From Paraburkholderia sediminicola (lineage in GTDB: Bacteria; Pseudomonadota; Gammaproteobacteria; Burkholderiales; Burkholderiaceae), in contig NZ_CADIKC010000019.1 in assembly GCF_902859805.1 (NCBI RefSeq), forward strand, positions 1 through 64,000: a stretch of DNA of 64,000 nucleotides, written 5' to 3'. Within the stretch, counting starts at the first letter, position 1, and each line of letters begins with the position of its first letter. Positions 8,207-16,689 of the stretch are shown in pieces. The translations under genes and the position numbers were made by a program. The notes under the pieces are model-generated. The model did not search any database and had not been told where the DNA came from. It saw nothing but the letters and a program-made list of their open reading frames with translations.

Positions 8207-9693
8207 AAGTCCTGATTGCAAGGATGAACCACGAGACCAACACGTTCTCGCCGGTGGCCACGCCGCTTGCAGCGTTCGGTCGCAATGGCCCGAGTTATGG
8301 CGAAGACGCGTTCAACGAAAATAAGGGCATGCAGACGGCCATGGCCGCGTTCATCGACGCAGCCGAGCGCGAGCATGCCGGAATCGTGACGCCCATTTCC
8401 GCATCGGCCAATCCGAGCGGACCAGTCGAAGCCGCTGCGTACGATGCGATCTGCGATGCAATCGTTGCGGCCGCAACGGACTGCGATGCGGTGATGCTGG
8501 ACCTGCACGGCGCAATGGTCGCCGAGAATACGAACGACGGCGAAGGCGATCTGCTCGAACGCGTGCGCGCCGCGCTGCCTGATGCGCCGATTGCCGTCGC
8601 ACTCGATCTGCACGGCAACGTCACGCAGAAGATGATCGACAACGCCGACGTGATCGTCAGTTTCAAAACCTATCCGCACGTCGATATGTACGAGACCGGC
8701 GCGCATGCGGCGCGTCTGCTGTTCGACCTGATCCACGGCAGGGCGAAGCCGGTGATCGCATGGCGCCAGCCGCCGCTGCTCACGCATACGCTGCGCAGTG
8801 CGACGGCCGAAGGCGCGATGAAGCGTGCGGTAGAAGCCGCACGCGAGGCGGAGGCCGAAGGCATGCTCGCGGTGTCGGTGCTGTCCGGCTTCTCACTCGC
8901 CGATATCGAGGCGCCGTGTATCAGCGTCGTGGTGGTGGCGAACGGTGACCGTGCGCGAGCGCAAGCCGTGGCGGAGCGCATCGCGCAACAGATCTGGAAC
9001 GAGCGCGAGGATTTCGTTTATCGCAGCGCGCCGCTGGCGGAGTCGGTCGCGCAGGCCGCAGTGCTCGCACAGGGCGCGGACAAACCGGTCCTGTTGCTCG
9101 ATCACGGCGACAACTGCATGTCGGGCGGTACGTGTGACACGATGGACCTGCTGGAGGAAGCGCTTAAGCAGAAGCTAGAAGGAGTCGTGAGCGGGCCGTT
9201 GTGCGATCCGCAGGCTGTCGCTGCGCTGATGGCGGCGGGCGTCGGCAGCACGGTGACGGTGACGATCGGCAACAAGGTCGCAAGCAGCGCGGTGACGCCG
9301 CAGCCGCCGGTTGCCGTGACCGGTGTGGTGCGTGCGCTGACCGATGGTGAGTACGTGATCAGCGGCCCGACCTACACAGGTCAGCGTGCGTTCATGGGGC
9401 GCGCTGCTGTGCTCGACACCGGCACAGTCAAGCTCGTGATGACCGAGCGCACGCACGAACCATGGGACCTCGGTGTATTCGAGAGTGTCGGCATCGATCC
9501 GCGCCGGGCGCGTTTCCTGTTGCTCAAATCACGCATGTACTGCCGCCCGGTTTTCGTGCCGATCGCCGCCGGCCTGGTGGAGTGCGATAGCCGTGGTGTG
9601 ACGAGTTCAGATTACGGGCTGTTCAAGTTCGAGCACGTGAAGCGGCCGGTGTTTCCGCTGGACGCGCAGACCGAATGGGCGTCGACAAACTGA
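8203..9693 (+). CDS. M81 family metallopeptidase (MlrC/microcystinase C-like)
   Basis: A 496-aa protein of the MlrC family, named for the last enzyme of microcystin linear-peptide breakdown. Family marks are the start MKVLIARMNHETNTFSP, metal-binding DLHGAM and DLHGNV, then FKTYPHVDMYETG, and the C-terminal-domain motif DHGDNCMSGGTCDTMDLL. It overlaps the carbamoylase stop by four bases (ATGA). Most M81 proteins outside microcystin degraders have no known substrate. The linkage to an amide transporter and a carbamoylase suggests sequential hydrolysis of one imported nitrogen compound. Confidence 0.88.
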   Translation: MKVLIARMNHETNTFSPVATPLAAFGRNGPSYGEDAFNENKGMQTAMAAFIDAAEREHAGIVTPISASANPSGPVEAAAYDAICDAIVAAATDCDAVMLDLHGAMVAENTNDGEGDLLERVRAALPDAPIAVALDLHGNVTQKMIDNADVIVSFKTYPHVDMYETGAHAARLLFDLIHGRAKPVIAWRQPPLLTHTLRSATAEGAMKRAVEAAREAEAEGMLAVSVLSGFSLADIEAPCISVVVVANGDRARAQAVAERIAQQIWNEREDFVYRSAPLAESVAQAAVLAQGADKPVLLLDHGDNCMSGGTCDTMDLLEEALKQKLEGVVSGPLCDPQAVAALMAAGVGSTVTVTIGNKVASSAVTPQPPVAVTGVVRALTDGEYVISGPTYTGQRAFMGRAAVLDTGTVKLVMTERTHEPWDLGVFESVGIDPRRARFLLLKSRMYCRPVFVPIAAGLVECDSRGVTSSDYGLFKFEHVKRPVFPLDAQTEWASTN

Positions 9694-9764
9694 AGCGGGT
9701 TGAACAACGAACCGCACGATGAATCGACGGACACTCGTTAGCAAACATACTTGCCCTGCAGGGC

Positions 9765-9793
9765 TTGTGCGACGCGTCCGGAGTCTCTATAAT
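9765..9793 (+). promoter_or_regulatory. Promoter of the tRNA-Val gene
   Basis: TTGTGC (9765-9770), a 17-base spacer and a perfect TATAAT (9788-9793), twelve bases before the mature tRNA. Spacing and -10 match a sigma-70 stable-RNA promoter. Confidence 0.75.
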
Positions 9794-9805
9794 TCGCGCC
9801 TCTAA

Positions 9806-9882
9806 AGGCTCGTAGCTCAGTTGGTTAGAGCACCACCTTGACATGGTGGGGGTCGTTGGTTCGAATCCAATCGAGCCTACCA
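9806..9882 (+). tRNA. tRNA-Val (anticodon GAC)
   Basis: A 77-base cloverleaf with CCA encoded. Acceptor arms are AGGCTCG (9806-9812) and CGAGCCT, the D stem is GCTC/GAGC, and the anticodon stem is CCACC/GGTGG with loop TTGACAT, giving GAC. The T arm is GTTGG-TTCGAAT-CCAAT. Starting one base later would break the acceptor stem, which fixes the 5' end. Confidence 0.97.
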
Positions 9883-9897
9883 ACGCATATGTGACGT

Positions 9898-9923
9898 AGA
9901 CGAAAGCGGCTCCGCTTTCGTCT
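9898..9923 (+). terminator. Hairpin terminator after tRNA-Val
   Basis: AGACGAAAGCGG (9898-9909) pairs perfectly with CCGCTTTCGTCT (9912-9923); sterically the loop would be about four to six bases. It begins 16 bases after the tRNA. There is no long U-run, but the T-rich 3' arm and the position support a terminator. Confidence 0.75.
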
Positions 9924-9924
9924 A

Positions 9925-10235
9925 CTGTCATGTTCTCGCATCACATCGGCGCACTTCATCATCGTGCGGCTGTCCTGTCAGTTTCTCCCCTTTGCATTGC
10001 CCGTATTTCGCCACGATTTGACTCGTTCGCTGATACCGTCGCGCGGTCGCTGCATATCGACGCATTTTCACTGGCGCACCGCCGTCACCAAGCCGAAGTG
10101 TCCGCCTGAGCACCGTCACCGCTTCACGTCACATTCTCCCGATGCGCGGTACAGTTGAGCCTCCAGGTCTCGCAACTGCATAAACTGCCGTGAGCTCGCA
10201 ACACAGGGCCGGCAGCTTAAAAGGAAGCTGACGCA
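9925..10235. other. Intergenic region before the DhaK-DhaL gene
   Basis: About 310 bases without a convincing gene, repeat or RNA. Short open frames here give improbable translations. The last 20 bases hold the ribosome site AAGGAAG of the kinase gene. Confidence 0.5.
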
Positions 10236-11960
10236 ATGAAGAAGCTCATCAACGACGTCTCCGCATTCGTCCCGGACATGCTCGACGGACTCGCGGCGCT
10301 CAATCCCAATCTCTCGTTGTTGCAAGGCAGCACGATCGTCGTGCGTGCCGATGCCGAGTCGGTTGCCGCCCGTGGAGAAGTCGCGCTGATCTCCGGTGGC
10401 GGCTCGGGGCACGAACCGGCTCATGGCGGCTACGTAGGCCACGGCATGCTGAGCGCAGCGGTAGCGGGCGAGGTGTTCACGTCGCCCTCCACCGATGCCG
10501 TGCTCGATGCAATTCGCGCCGTCTCCGGCGCCGCGGGGGTGCTACTGATCGTGAAAAACTACACGGGCGACCGCTTCAACTTCGGCCTCGCCGCCGAGAT
10601 CGCGCGTGCTGAAGGTATCCCTGTGGAAATGGTCATCGTCGCCGACGACGTCGCGCTGGCAGCGAGTGGTGACCATGCGGGCCGTCGCGGGCTCGCCGGG
10701 ACCGTGCTGGTTCACAAGATTGCCGGCGCGGCCGCCGCAGCGGGGCGTCCGTTAGCGGAGGTCGCACAGATCGCGCGTGACGTGGCCGCTTCGCTCGGCA
10801 CGATGGGCGTTGCGCTCACGCCGTGCACGGTGCCGGCTGCGGGCAAGGCGGGTTTCGAACTGGCCGATGGCGAAATCGAATGGGGTCTCGGCATTCATGG
10901 CGAACCCGGTGTGGAGCGCGGCGCGCTGGAACCGGCCGACGCGATCGTCGAAAGGCTGCTGGCGAAGATCGCCGGTGACTTGTCGTTGCAACCTGGCGCG
11001 CGCGTGGCCCTGCTGGTGAACAATCTCGGCGGCACGCCTTCGAGTGAATTGAGCATCGTGGCCGGGGCCGCGCTTCGTTATCTGGCGGCACGCGGCATCC
11101 ATGTGGAGCGCGCGTGGTCCGGTACGTTCCTGAGCGCGCTTGAGATGTCGGGCGTCTCGCTGACGCTGCTGCGCGTGGACGATGAGCGGCTCTGCTGGCT
11201 CGACGCTGCCGCGCACACCACCGCATGGCCCGCGTTGAGCGGCCGCGTCGCGCAGGTTTCCGTGCGGCCCGCGCCTGCCGCGCCGGATCACGCGAACGGC
11301 GCGACGCTCGCGCGAGAAGCGACGTTGCGCCGCGTGATCGAAGCCGTTTGCGCTTGCCTGCTCGAAGCCGAGCCGACCTTGACCGACATGGATCAGCGCG
11401 TTGGAGATGGCGACCTCGGCATCAGCCTGTCGCGTGGGGCGCGCGGCATTCTTCATGAGCTCGATACCTATCCTGCGGAAACAGCGCCGGGCGCTGTGTT
11501 GCGCAGCCTGTCCGCAACGGTGCGGCGCGTGGTCGGCGGCACGTCGGGCCCGCTTTACGCGGTGATGTTGCTGCGTGCCGCGGTCGCGCTCGAGCAGGCC
11601 GGTGATGAATCGTCGGCGCGGGTGTGGTCAGCGGCGTTCAGTGAAGGCGTTGCGGGATTGATGGCGTTAGGCGGTGCGCATCCGGGCGATCGCACAATGG
11701 TCGATGCACTGAAGCCTGCCGCCGATGCGTTGCAAGCCGCGCTCGCAAAGTCGGAAGGTGGGCTCGATGCAGCATTGAAAGCCGCGGTCGATGCTGCAAC
11801 CGAAGGTACGGCGCAAACCGCGTCGATGCATCCGCGGCGTGGGCGGTCGAGTTATGTCGGTGATCGCGCGCTAGGTTACGCTGACCCTGGTGCGCATGCC
11901 GTGGCGTTGTGGCTCGGTGCGACTCGCGCGGAACTCGCGCAGCGGTTCCCGGATTCCTGA
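10236..11960 (+). CDS. Dihydroxyacetone-type kinase, fused DhaK-DhaL (ATP-dependent)
   Basis: A 574-aa cytoplasmic kinase. The DhaK domain (about 1-330) has GGGSGHEPAHGGYVGHGML near residues 54-71. It also has IHGE, whose His (about 221) is the residue that binds the carbonyl substrate covalently in this family. The DhaL domain (about 355-574) has the ATP/Mg motif DQRVGDGDLG near 386 and GGTSGPLYAVM. The fused form uses ATP directly rather than the phosphotransferase system. Relatives act on dihydroxyacetone or on tetruloses such as erythrulose, and the sequence does not decide between them. No glycerol or tetritol genes are adjacent. The last 85 bases overlap the convergent amidohydrolase gene. 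Confidence 0.9.
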   Translation: MKKLINDVSAFVPDMLDGLAALNPNLSLLQGSTIVVRADAESVAARGEVALISGGGSGHEPAHGGYVGHGMLSAAVAGEVFTSPSTDAVLDAIRAVSGAAGVLLIVKNYTGDRFNFGLAAEIARAEGIPVEMVIVADDVALAASGDHAGRRGLAGTVLVHKIAGAAAAAGRPLAEVAQIARDVAASLGTMGVALTPCTVPAAGKAGFELADGEIEWGLGIHGEPGVERGALEPADAIVERLLAKIAGDLSLQPGARVALLVNNLGGTPSSELSIVAGAALRYLAARGIHVERAWSGTFLSALEMSGVSLTLLRVDDERLCWLDAAAHTTAWPALSGRVAQVSVRPAPAAPDHANGATLAREATLRRVIEAVCACLLEAEPTLTDMDQRVGDGDLGISLSRGARGILHELDTYPAETAPGAVLRSLSATVRRVVGGTSGPLYAVMLLRAAVALEQAGDESSARVWSAAFSEGVAGLMALGGAHPGDRTMVDALKPAADALQAALAKSEGGLDAALKAAVDAATEGTAQTASMHPRRGRSSYVGDRALGYADPGAHAVALWLGATRAELAQRFPDS

Positions 11961-12790
11961 TCGAATCCGTAGAACAGCGCAGGGGTTGTGCAAAGAATCG
12001 CGTCGACCACCGCCGCGTCCAGGCCGATTTCCAATAGCGTCGATAACGACTGGCCATAGTTCATCACATGCTCATACTGAGTATGAGGCCAGTCGCTTCC
12101 CCACATCAGCCGCCCAGCGCCGAAGTGTTCGACAAGCTGGCTCGTCGCCTCATGCACAAAACTCGAACCCAGAGCCGCACATCGGTACGCACCCGAGACC
12201 TTGACCCACACGCGACCTGTTCCGCCATAACCGAGCAAGCTCCTGAAGCCAGAATCGTGAATACCTTTCGCAGGATCCGGGCGTCCGAAATGATCGACGA
12301 CCACGGGGATGCCGGCTTCCAGTAAGCGATCGAGCATCGGTGCCAGGTCCTGCGCATTCCGGTGTAGTTCGACGTGCCAACCCAACTTCGATAATCGCTC
12401 GAGCAACGGCGTCCAGGATTTTGCTCCAAGATCCGGCAATGCCTGCTCGATCAGATTGAGCCGTATGCCGGTTACGCCTCGACCGTGCAGGTCGGCCAGC
12501 GCTTCCTCCGAAGCGTCGGGCGCAACGACCGCTACGCCTCTTAAACGGTGCGTATCTCGCGACAGTGCTTGCAGCAGGTAGCGATTGTCTGTCCCGAGAA
12601 AGCTCGGCTGTACCAGAACCGCGCGCCCGATGTCGTGCGTGTTGAGCAGTTGCAAATACGTGTCGAGCGTTGCGTCGTAGTCCGGCGCGTAGCGACGGCT
12701 ATCCGTGAGCGGCAAGCCTCTTTCGAAGACGTGCGCGTGAGTGTCCACGCGGAAGGAGTGGGACTGAGCGAGGGATACGGAAGCACTCAT
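11876..12790 (-). CDS. Amidohydrolase-2 family protein (COG3618-type TIM-barrel lactonase/hydrolase)
   Basis: A 304-aa metal-dependent hydrolase of the 2-pyrone-4,6-dicarboxylate lactonase-like group. The N-terminal VDTHAHVFE supplies the HxH motif, HVELHRNAQDL and VVDHFGRPD are strand-end motifs, and MWGSDWPHTQYE carries the catalytic Asp. The start ATG at 12790 lies two bases after the stop of the MFS gene upstream, so the two are coupled. The substrate is probably a lactone or ring-cleavage product imported by that transporter (inference). The C-terminus, about 28 residues rich in Ser and Ala, is read from DNA that also encodes the end of the DhaK-DhaL protein on the other strand. Confidence 0.87.
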   Translation of the reverse strand: MSASVSLAQSHSFRVDTHAHVFERGLPLTDSRRYAPDYDATLDTYLQLLNTHDIGRAVLVQPSFLGTDNRYLLQALSRDTHRLRGVAVVAPDASEEALADLHGRGVTGIRLNLIEQALPDLGAKSWTPLLERLSKLGWHVELHRNAQDLAPMLDRLLEAGIPVVVDHFGRPDPAKGIHDSGFRSLLGYGGTGRVWVKVSGAYRCAALGSSFVHEATSQLVEHFGAGRLMWGSDWPHTQYEHVMNYGQSLSTLLEIGLDAAVVDAILCTTPALFYGFDQESGNRCASSARVAPSHNATACAPGSA

Positions 12791-12792
12791 GA

Positions 12793-14091
12793 TCAGCCCC
12801 GCGGCGGGTCCAGGGTCAATCGCGTGTTGTCGACGGCGTCGGGTGCCGATTCAGGCACCACGCCACGCAGACGTTTGCCACGCGTCTCAGGAAGCAGCAA
12901 CACCGCGATCATCGCGAGGCCGTAAGCAATGGCCGCGTCGATTCCGATTGCCATACCGAGCGACATCGAATGACTCATGTAGCCGACGAGCACAGGGAAG
13001 CCCGCCGAGGCGATCCGTCCGAAGTTGTAGCAGAATCCGACGCCTGTGCCGCGCATGTCGGCCGGATACAGTTCGTTGAAAAGCGGGCCGAGACTTGCTG
13101 GGATGCCCGCGGCGAACAAGCCGAGTGGGAAGCCCAGCACGAGCATTTGCGTGTTGGTCAGCGGCAGCATCACGTAAGCGAGAACCGTCACGATGCAGCA
13201 GAACGCGAAGAGGGCGACATTGCGCCGGCGGCCAATGAGGTCGAGCAGATAGGCGCTCAACATACAGCCGCACCAGAAGGCCACGATGACGACCGCCAGA
13301 TAACCACCGGTGTTCAGAACCGATAAGTGCCGTTCTTTGGCAAGGAAGGTGGGTAGCCAGGTCATGATCGCGTAGTACCCGCCATGCGCGCCGGTGCCCA
13401 GCACGGCGCCGATCACGGTGGTCCGGAGCACGCGCGGCTGGAAGACCTGGGTTATCTGCCCGAGCACCGAGACCTTGGGAGCAGCGCTCGCCGGCGCGAC
13501 GCGTGCCGGTTCCTTCAGATTGCGCCGGACGAATAAGACCAGGCCGGCCGGCACGAGGCCGACGGCGAACATCACGCGCCATGCAGTGTCCGACGGCAAC
13601 CAGGAGAACGCCGCGGCATACACCAGCACCGCCGCGCCCCAGCCGACCGCCCAGGCGCTTTGCACGGCGCCCATCGCCTTGCCGCGGTGTTCGGTACGAA
13701 TGGTTTCCGCCATCAATACCGCGCCTGCCGCCCACTCGCCGCCGAATCCGAATCCTTGCAACGCCTTGAGAACCAGGAGTTGCGGGAAGTTTTGCGCGAA
13801 CGCGCAGAGAAAGGTGAAGCCGGCGAACCAGAGGATCGTTATTTGCAAGGTCCGGACCCGCCCGATGCGGTCCGACAACGCGCCTGCGATCCAGCCACCG
13901 AGCGCCGAGGAGATCAACGTCACGCTGCTGATCGCGCCGGCCTGCGTATGGTCGATGCCGTACGCGGCAATGATCGCGGGAATGGCCAGGGTGAACATCT
14001 GCACATCGAGCGCGTCGAGTCCCCAACCCGCAAAGCACCCCCAGAAGGTGTTGCGTTCGAGGGGCGTGCCTTGCTTGTACCACGTGAACAT
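12793..14091 (-). CDS. MFS transporter, aromatic acid/metabolite:H+ symporter type
   Basis: A 432-aa inner-membrane transporter with 12 predicted helices. The N-terminus (TFWGCFAGWGLDALDVQMFTLAIPAI) carries the D-alpha-D pattern of the AAHS/metabolite-proton symporters. The loop GALSDRIGRVRTLQ is the MFS motif between helices 2 and 3. The frame opens at 14115, but the ATG at 14091 has GGAG six bases upstream and is preferred. A 26-bp palindrome ends about 20 bases upstream, indicating control by the adjacent GntR protein. It is co-transcribed with the amidohydrolase gene. Confidence 0.88.
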   Translation of the reverse strand: MFTWYKQGTPLERNTFWGCFAGWGLDALDVQMFTLAIPAIIAAYGIDHTQAGAISSVTLISSALGGWIAGALSDRIGRVRTLQITILWFAGFTFLCAFAQNFPQLLVLKALQGFGFGGEWAAGAVLMAETIRTEHRGKAMGAVQSAWAVGWGAAVLVYAAAFSWLPSDTAWRVMFAVGLVPAGLVLFVRRNLKEPARVAPASAAPKVSVLGQITQVFQPRVLRTTVIGAVLGTGAHGGYYAIMTWLPTFLAKERHLSVLNTGGYLAVVIVAFWCGCMLSAYLLDLIGRRRNVALFAFCCIVTVLAYVMLPLTNTQMLVLGFPLGLFAAGIPASLGPLFNELYPADMRGTGVGFCYNFGRIASAGFPVLVGYMSHSMSLGMAIGIDAAIAYGLAMIAVLLLPETRGKRLRGVVPESAPDAVDNTRLTLDPPRG

Positions 14092-14112
14092 AGCCGTCTC
14101 CGTCGTGCTTAT

Positions 14113-14138
14113 CATGTAGTCATATATATGACTACATG
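14113..14138. promoter_or_regulatory. Perfect 26-bp palindrome, probable GntR operator (site 1)
   Basis: The arm CATGTAGTCATAT (14113-14125) is followed by its exact reverse complement ATATGACTACATG (14126-14138). It sits in the divergent region between the MFS gene and the GntR gene. A near copy (21 of 24 bases) lies before the second MFS gene at 15127. Recurrence beside two co-oriented functions around one regulator supports operator function. Confidence 0.8.
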
Positions 14139-14237
14139 AATGGTGGCCGCAAAGCCGCCAGAAGTCATTGAGTATTAACCCTTGCTCACGTTGCCGTTGT
14201 GGGATGTTGTACAGTAGTTACTCCTCTGAACAACTAT

Positions 14238-14990
14238 ATGAATGCTATGGACGCAACCTCTTTCGTGACCAGGCCGGATGGTCGGTTGCCCCGCTATCAG
14301 CAATTGCGTGACGACCTGGTTGGCCGCATTGCCGCGGGCGAATGGGCGTTGGAGGAACCCATCGCCACGGAAGCGGAGTTGGGGCAGTTCTATAACGTCT
14401 CCACTGGCACGGTTCGTAAAGCGATCGATCTGCTGGTTGTCGACGGCGTGCTCACGCGCAGCCAGGGCAAGGGCACATTTATTCGCCGGCCCCGTTTCGA
14501 TTCGTCCCTGTTTCGCTTCTTCCGTTTCAAGTCGCGCGACGGCGAGCCGGTGCGGCCGACCGCGCGCGTGCTCAAGCGCGAGATCGTGAAACCCGGCGAA
14601 GAAATTCGCTCTACTTTGGGGATGAAAGCCTCCGAGAAAGCGATTCACCTCTCACGTGTGCGCCTGATCGAAGGCCAGGCGGTTCTGTCTGAAGAAATCT
14701 GGTTGCCGCGCGCGCGTTTCGAGCCCCTGGCCACCTTGCCGCTCGGCGATTTCGAGGACCTGTTGTATCCGTTGTATGAGCGTCTTTGCCGGCAGATCGT
14801 GGCGTCTGCTACGGAAATCTTAAGAGTAGAACAAGCCACATCCGACGATGCCTCGCTTCTCGATGTAGCGGTCGGCAGCCCCGTGATTCAAGTCCAGCGT
14901 GTCGCGTCAGACTTCGCGGGCACGCCGTTCGAATGGCGCAGCACGCGCGGCGCCGCCGCGACGTTTCAGTATCAGGTGGAAATCCGCTGA
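14238..14990 (+). CDS. GntR-family transcriptional regulator, HutC/UTRA subfamily
   Basis: A 250-aa regulator. The N-terminal winged helix has LPRYQQLRDDLVGRIAAGEW, TEAELGQFYNVSTGTVRKAIDLLVVDGVLTRSQGKGTFI, the GntR signature. The C-terminal UTRA ligand domain includes KAIHLSRVRLIEGQAVLSEEIWLP and the ending VASDFAGTPFEWRSTRG. The start is uncertain: ATG at 14238 or 14247 both give the full domain, and no strong Shine-Dalgarno is visible. It is flanked by two MFS genes, each preceded by the same operator-like palindrome. It probably represses both and responds to their substrate. Confidence 0.88.
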   Translation: MNAMDATSFVTRPDGRLPRYQQLRDDLVGRIAAGEWALEEPIATEAELGQFYNVSTGTVRKAIDLLVVDGVLTRSQGKGTFIRRPRFDSSLFRFFRFKSRDGEPVRPTARVLKREIVKPGEEIRSTLGMKASEKAIHLSRVRLIEGQAVLSEEIWLPRARFEPLATLPLGDFEDLLYPLYERLCRQIVASATEILRVEQATSDDASLLDVAVGSPVIQVQRVASDFAGTPFEWRSTRGAAATFQYQVEIR

Positions 14991-15126
14991 GTCAGCTACC
15001 TGCTGGAATACAGCGGAGCTGATCCGCCTCAACCTCACTCCGTTTTCTTTGAACACAGTGCCGCCAGGATCGCTGGGGCTGCACGTGCCTATCCGGGTAT
15101 CACCTCATGGTGTCCAGCGTCAGTTC

Positions 15127-15150
15127 ATATAAACATATATATGACTACAT
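15127..15150. promoter_or_regulatory. Operator-like site 2 before the second MFS gene
   Basis: A 24-base segment ending in ATATATGACTACAT matches site 1 (14114-14137) at 21 of 24 positions. One half is exact and the other has three changes. It lies 85 bases before the MFS start codon at 15235. Confidence 0.7.
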
Positions 15151-15234
15151 CAATCTGGCCGTTTCTCCCGACGTAGCGGCTGCCATGCCGCGAGGCGAGT
15201 GGCGAAGGCGGCCGGCGAGGAAACCGGAGCGGAC

Positions 15235-16545
15235 ATGTCTACGCAGGCAGGATTTGAGCAGCAGGTAATGAGAAAGATGGCGTGGCGGCTGATGCCGCTT
15301 CTGATCGTCATGTTTCTGATTTCGTTTATCGACCGTCAGAACGTCGGTTTCGCCAAGCTGGAGATGGTGCATGCCCTCGGCATGACGGAAGCGTCATACG
15401 GGCTGGGCGCCTCGCTGTTCTTCATCGGTTACCTCATCTTCGAGGTGCCCAGCACACTGGCGCTGCATCGTTTCGGCGCGCGGACCTGGCTTGCGCGCAT
15501 CATGATGACCTGGGGCGTGGTCACAGTGCTGATGGCGTTCGCGCGCTCGCTGCCCGTCTTCTATTCCTTTCGCTTCGCACTGGGCGTTGCCGAAGCCGGT
15601 TTTTATCCCGGCGTCATCTACTACCTCACGCAGTGGTTCCCGCAGAGCTATCGCACCAAAGTGCTGGGGTTCTTCACGCTGGGCAGTTCGCTCGCCAACA
15701 TGCTGGGCTCGCTGGTCGGCGGTCTTCTTCTGACGCTAGGCGGCACGTGGGGCTTCGCGGGCTGGCAGTGGGTGTTTATTGCCACCGGCATTCCCGCCAT
15801 TCTGATTGCGTTCGTCGCGCTCAAGTTCTTGCCGAATTCGGTGCAGGAAGCGCCGTTCCTTTCGCCGCAGGAGAAGGATGTCGTCATTGCCGCGCTCAAG
15901 CGGGAAGCGTCGGATGACGCCAAGGCGACGCGGCCCTGGGGCGCATTGCTCGATCCGAAGGTGCTCATGTTCGCGCTGACGTACATGCTGATGTCGACGT
16001 CGTTATACGGGGTGACCTACTGGATGCCGACGCTGCTAAAAAGCGATGGCGTGTCGTCTTCGCTGAACGGTCTGCTGAACATGATTCCGTGGGCGCTCGC
16101 GACACTGCTTCTGCTGTGGCTGCCCGGCAAGCTCAAGCGTGAGCGCGTCGTGTTGAAGGCGATGAGCGTGGTAGCCGGAATCGGCGTCGTTTGTTTTGCG
16201 TCGAGTCTCGTCCTGCCGACCGCGTCGTTGCGTTTTGCCGCGCTGTGCCTGGGCGGGGCGTGTATACCGTTGCTCTATCCGTGCTTCTGGTCGCTGCCCC
16301 CGCGATTCTTCTCCGGTGCAAGGGCCGCGGCGAGTGTGGCGGCGATCAATGCGATCGGCAATCTGGGCGGCTTTGCCGGGCAGAATCTGATGCCCTATGT
16401 CGGCAAGGTGGCGCACAGCCATGTTGCGCCGATGCTGGTGCCGACGGCGTGTCTGTTCGCGTTGGGGATTGGCACGGCTATCGCCGCGCTGATCGGCGCG
16501 CGCCGCAGGATGACGCTCGAGTCGGCGACGATTCGTCCGACGTAG
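15235..16545 (+). CDS. MFS transporter, anion:cation symporter (ACS) type
   Basis: A 436-aa 12-helix transporter of the ACS family (tartrate, phthalate and glucarate transporters). Typical features are the start RKMAWRLMPLLIVMFLISFIDRQNVGFA and GLGASLFFIGYLIFEVPSTLALHRFGARTWLARIM. RFALGVAEAGFYPGVIYYLTQWFP is the family's helix 4 signature. The ATG at 15235 has GGAG five bases upstream and is preferred to the in-frame GTG at 15199. It likely belongs to the same regulon as the MFS-amidohydrolase pair because of the shared operator. The substrate is probably an organic or aromatic acid, not determinable here. Confidence 0.88.
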   Translation: MSTQAGFEQQVMRKMAWRLMPLLIVMFLISFIDRQNVGFAKLEMVHALGMTEASYGLGASLFFIGYLIFEVPSTLALHRFGARTWLARIMMTWGVVTVLMAFARSLPVFYSFRFALGVAEAGFYPGVIYYLTQWFPQSYRTKVLGFFTLGSSLANMLGSLVGGLLLTLGGTWGFAGWQWVFIATGIPAILIAFVALKFLPNSVQEAPFLSPQEKDVVIAALKREASDDAKATRPWGALLDPKVLMFALTYMLMSTSLYGVTYWMPTLLKSDGVSSSLNGLLNMIPWALATLLLLWLPGKLKRERVVLKAMSVVAGIGVVCFASSLVLPTASLRFAALCLGGACIPLLYPCFWSLPPRFFSGARAAASVAAINAIGNLGGFAGQNLMPYVGKVAHSHVAPMLVPTACLFALGIGTAIAALIGARRRMTLESATIRPT

Positions 16546-16551
16546 ATCCCG

Positions 16552-16686
16552 TCAGGGACGGAGCAGGTCGAAGCCGGCCAGCGCGACAACCCCGCTGATG
16601 ACGATCAGGGCCACCGAGTGCTGTCCGAAGTAAAGAAGGCCGGCGGCCGACCAGCTCGTTAGAGCGAATGCTGCGATACGTTTCAT
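16552..16686 (-). CDS. Small single-helix membrane protein, 44 aa, last gene of the selenium operon
   Basis: ATG at 16686 to TGA at 16552 encodes MKRIAAFALTSWSAAGLL followed by YFGQHSVALIVISGVVALAG and FDLLRP. The product has one or two hydrophobic stretches and a basic start. The start lies three bases after the TAA of the permease gene, which suggests translational coupling. I do not recognise the family. It may be a small subunit or stabiliser of the permease. It could still be chance, since it is short, but position, frame and composition all favour a real gene. Confidence 0.6.
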   Translation of the reverse strand: MKRIAAFALTSWSAAGLLYFGQHSVALIVISGVVALAGFDLLRP

Positions 16687-16689
16687 CGT

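Noticed and set aside
12887-14083. 398-codon minus-strand frame overlapping the MFS gene
   Set aside because: It lies in another frame of the same strand as the MFS transporter; the transporter frame has clear helices and motifs, this one does not.
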